Assembly: GCF_946407605.1 (NCBI RefSeq)
Contig: NZ_CAMJOS010000015.1
Location: 1-64,000, forward strand
Direction of reading: 5' to 3'
From: an uncultured Prevotella sp.
GTDB taxonomy: Bacteria > Bacteroidota > Bacteroidia > Bacteroidales > Bacteroidaceae
Length of the DNA stretch: 64,000 nucleotides
A program made the position numbers and the translations under genes. This document shows, piece after piece, positions 62,601-64,000 of this stretch. The notes under the pieces are model-generated. The model was not told the DNA's origin. It did not search any database and saw only the letters and a program-made list of their open reading frames with translations. The first letter of the stretch is position 1. Each line of letters opens with the position of its first letter.

Positions 62601-63955
62601 GGAAAGAAACATGGACCTTCGACCAGCTCTATCCACGCGAGCTGGGTCGCATCACGGCACAGATACGCATGGTGACACTGTTTAAGAACCTCATCAAGAA
62701 CGAGAGCTATCGTCGTAAGTTCATCGACACCTACTGCATCGTGGCAGGCAGCGTGTTCGAGACGGAACGCGCACAGCAAATTCTCGACGACCTCTACAGC
62801 TTTGTAGATCCTGCCATGAGTCTTGAGGGACGCTCGGCCTACAGCACCTACAATACTGTTCGCAATAGAGTGAGCAACCGCATGAGCAATGTGGTCAACT
62901 CGGTGAAGAACTTCTCCGACTTCGAGATGTGGGACGCTAAGACACATACGGTACGACTCTCCTCGGCTGTCGAGGGAGCCACCATCCTGGTTAACGGCGT
63001 ACCCTTGCCCACGGGACAATTTAGCGGCACGCTCTTCGCACCTGCAAAGATCAAGGTCATCCCACCAGTAGGATACAACTTCCAGTCGTGGAAGAAGAAC
63101 GGCACCTCGTTCTTTGATTCTCACGAGGAGATTGACCTGCCTGACACCGACATCAATCTCGTGGCTACCTTCACAGCCATGAACAAGGCTAGGAAGGAAA
63201 AGCTGAACATCACGCCTGTACGTATCAACGAGGTGAGCGGCTCGAACAACAGCTTCATCGACGAATACAGTAAGAAGGGCGACTGGCTGGAGCTCTACAA
63301 CACCACTGACGAAGAGATTGACGTTGAGGGTATGTACCTGACTGATAACCTGGAGAAGCCCATGAAGTATCAGATTACCAAGGGCAACACCCATGCCAAC
63401 ACCAAGATTCCAGCTCATGGCTACCTGATTATCTGGTGCGACAACAAACGTGCCACCACCGATCAGGGCTTGCACGCCTCATTCAAGATTGACGGCGATG
63501 GCGGTCAGCTTTGCCTCATGGCAGCCGACAAGAGCTGGAAGGATATCATCAACTACGAAGCCCACGATGCCAACACCACCGTTGGACGCTTCCCTGACGG
63601 CTCGTCCGACGTCTATGCCATGAACGTAGCCACCATCGGCAAACAGAACATCATGTCGTCGTATATGACCGCTGTAGACCAGTCTGTCATCACCTCTGCC
63701 AAGACGCCTGCTATTGCTGCCGCCAATGGTCTGCGCATCATCTACGGCAACAAGCAGCTGATTATGAAGAGCGAGGAAGACGGTCCTATGACAGTAACCA
63801 TCTGTCGCGCCAACGGTATGATGGTCGAGCAGACCACTGTAGCTGCCAAGGGCGGCAAGGCTCGTGTGGATGTCACCCAGCTGGAGCCTGGCTTCTACGT
63901 GGCTCAGGCCACTGACGCCAACGGCACTCGCGTCAGCTGTAAGTTCATGAAATAA
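59615..63955 (+). CDS. Secreted CotH-kinase multidomain protein with T9SS sorting tail
   Basis: A 1446-residue protein. A signal peptide (1-22) is followed by two tandem carbohydrate-binding-like domains (about 25-200 and 207-388), a BIG2 Ig-like domain (392-470), a lamin-tail domain (475-610), a chitobiase-C-like Ig domain (628-705), the CotH domain (about 708-1100; YYLPVVSVVTDPDF, EMCGGWSRAWTPHSFKLKG, FRFVLFDVDAAFDYG), a beta repeat (1108-1185), a second lamin-tail domain (1195-1340) and a C-terminal type A sorting domain (1355-1446). CotH family members are protein kinases in spore coats. Extracellular substrate unknown. Confidence 0.85.
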   Translation: MNLKRILCAAAWLMVTSLATAQTWSDVTNRFITNPAFDNNSNEGWTWESNASTQEVRVNCISFYAGNFDLHQTLSGLPKGTYRLSVQGFYRTTDNNSAYNAYINGQENITAFLYAGQNSQPLASLYSASIDYNANGRCYTPDDVHYYPDGKEAALAAFAEGLYYNTLEFEAQGEITIGVRCSEYQGSNYCVLDNFMLEYQSPIGPDGKAWIDITSQVLQNATFDNNSQDGWQWESEAWSQTARVECMEFWNGTFDIHQDVNYNHNGKYRLSVQTFYRVGDNNQGYRNYQNGTEDIPAVMYAGDTQQKLVSVYSEPSNDWVDGAWNSWNSPYFPNTMESARVWFDKGKYWNTMEFEADGNFRIGLKTDSYEGNNWCIFDNFKLEYYGDYVKVTDVSVSLPSTSLTVGETVQASVIVSPANATISNVEWSSSNNNVATVTQSGLITALKAGTATIYAKALDGTDVKGSVTITIEHNPAKPGSVIINEVMAANVDEIMSPTLNFDGWIELYNPTEKPVEVNGLKISNGNEAWTMPADMGAIPAKGYFVVWFDSADLNPHNAPIKLDVDGATITISDAQGKVIDEQTYPSALERISYARATDGTGNWGYTATATPGQSNNGITLLTQQIDAPVVDQPSQLFMGNLSVNVTIPTGCTLRYTTDGTLPTMSNGDTSTTGQFSVSSTSSFRFRLFANDRLPSRVTTRSYIERDRDYYLPVVSVVTDPDFLYNKEIGVMTKGPNGRPGNGQSDKCNWNMNWERPVNFSYLDENGEMVLNQDVNLEMCGGWSRAWTPHSFKLKGTKEMGGDKNLPYPFFTQKPYIRNRTLQIRNGGNDNNCRFKDASLAYIVQTSGLDVDVQSYQPVHEFINGEYIGVLNVREPNNKHYVYANYGWDDDEIDQWEMSPDSGYVQKCGTPDAYLELVDELSPNAADANTYAEICRLLDIDEFTNYMAVQFYYGGSDWPRNNVKCFRYRDGGKFRFVLFDVDAAFDYGSDVFDQFMWKETWTFDQLYPRELGRITAQIRMVTLFKNLIKNESYRRKFIDTYCIVAGSVFETERAQQILDDLYSFVDPAMSLEGRSAYSTYNTVRNRVSNRMSNVVNSVKNFSDFEMWDAKTHTVRLSSAVEGATILVNGVPLPTGQFSGTLFAPAKIKVIPPVGYNFQSWKKNGTSFFDSHEEIDLPDTDINLVATFTAMNKARKEKLNITPVRINEVSGSNNSFIDEYSKKGDWLELYNTTDEEIDVEGMYLTDNLEKPMKYQITKGNTHANTKIPAHGYLIIWCDNKRATTDQGLHASFKIDGDGGQLCLMAADKSWKDIINYEAHDANTTVGRFPDGSSDVYAMNVATIGKQNIMSSYMTAVDQSVITSAKTPAIAAANGLRIIYGNKQLIMKSEEDGPMTVTICRANGMMVEQTTVAAKGGKARVDVTQLEPGFYVAQATDANGTRVSCKFMK

Positions 63956-64000
63956 GCATCTGTAACCATAAAAACAAAGGGGAGAGCAGCCGCTGTAAGG

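Overview
The window is chromosomal DNA from a member of the Bacteroidales, most likely Prevotella or a close relative. Three things point there. About twenty start sites carry the Bacteroidota -7 promoter element TAnnTTTG. The families found are typical of this order: hybrid two-component regulators with periplasmic propellers, Porin_10, DUF4468, DUF5103, Bacteroides-type serine palmitoyltransferase and lysine-type phosphoglycerate dehydrogenase. Secreted proteins end in type IX secretion (T9SS) style tails. There is no rRNA operon, prophage, insertion sequence or CRISPR array. Two tRNA genes (Pro-TGG and Cys-GCA) are present. Family assignments come from motifs read by eye, not from database searches.

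Layout. 0.1-2.6 kb: a secreted metalloprotease-like protein (minus), divergent from a membrane glycosyltransferase, a soluble hybrid histidine kinase and a membrane-anchored EEP-family protein (plus). 6.3-10.3 kb: a minus-strand serine operon, serC-serA-DUF1015-yigZ, with notable inverted repeats in its spacers. 10.5-13.5 kb: a DbpA-like helicase and an MFS transporter. 13.6-21.5 kb: a compact plus-strand operon of DUF4468, a small membrane protein, Porin_10, an SGNH hydrolase, an MBOAT O-acyltransferase and two DHHW/AlgX-like proteins; together these look like an envelope or exopolysaccharide O-acetylation module. 21.6-31.4 kb: a long plus-strand housekeeping run (rsmG, MBL hydrolase, phoH, purC, menG, aroE, TPM protein, lemA, purM, kdsA, kdsD).

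31.4-50 kb is regulator-rich. A propeller/AraC hybrid regulator with an inactivated kinase and receiver is coupled to a phospholipase D family synthase. After a 300-bp gap that holds a candidate small RNA comes a complete hybrid two-component regulator, transcribed with a TPR protein and an NMT1-like lipoprotein. radA, queC and DUF5103 follow, then a third propeller regulator that has lost both kinase and receiver. 50-54 kb: tRNA-Pro, serine palmitoyltransferase, a divergent lipid kinase, a small Cys-rich membrane protein, tRNA-Cys and fabD, a lipid-synthesis neighbourhood. 54-64 kb: a cytoplasmic GH13 enzyme with an AlaX-like editing protein, a GH43 lipoprotein, glyA, and a 1446-residue secreted CotH protein.

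The main points for follow-up are the graded loss of phosphorelay parts among the three propeller regulators, the candidate sRNA at 36.5 kb, heptamer tandem arrays placed just after stop codons at five loci, and a group of genes whose -7 element sits 4-5 nt from the ATG, suggesting leaderless or nearly leaderless mRNAs.
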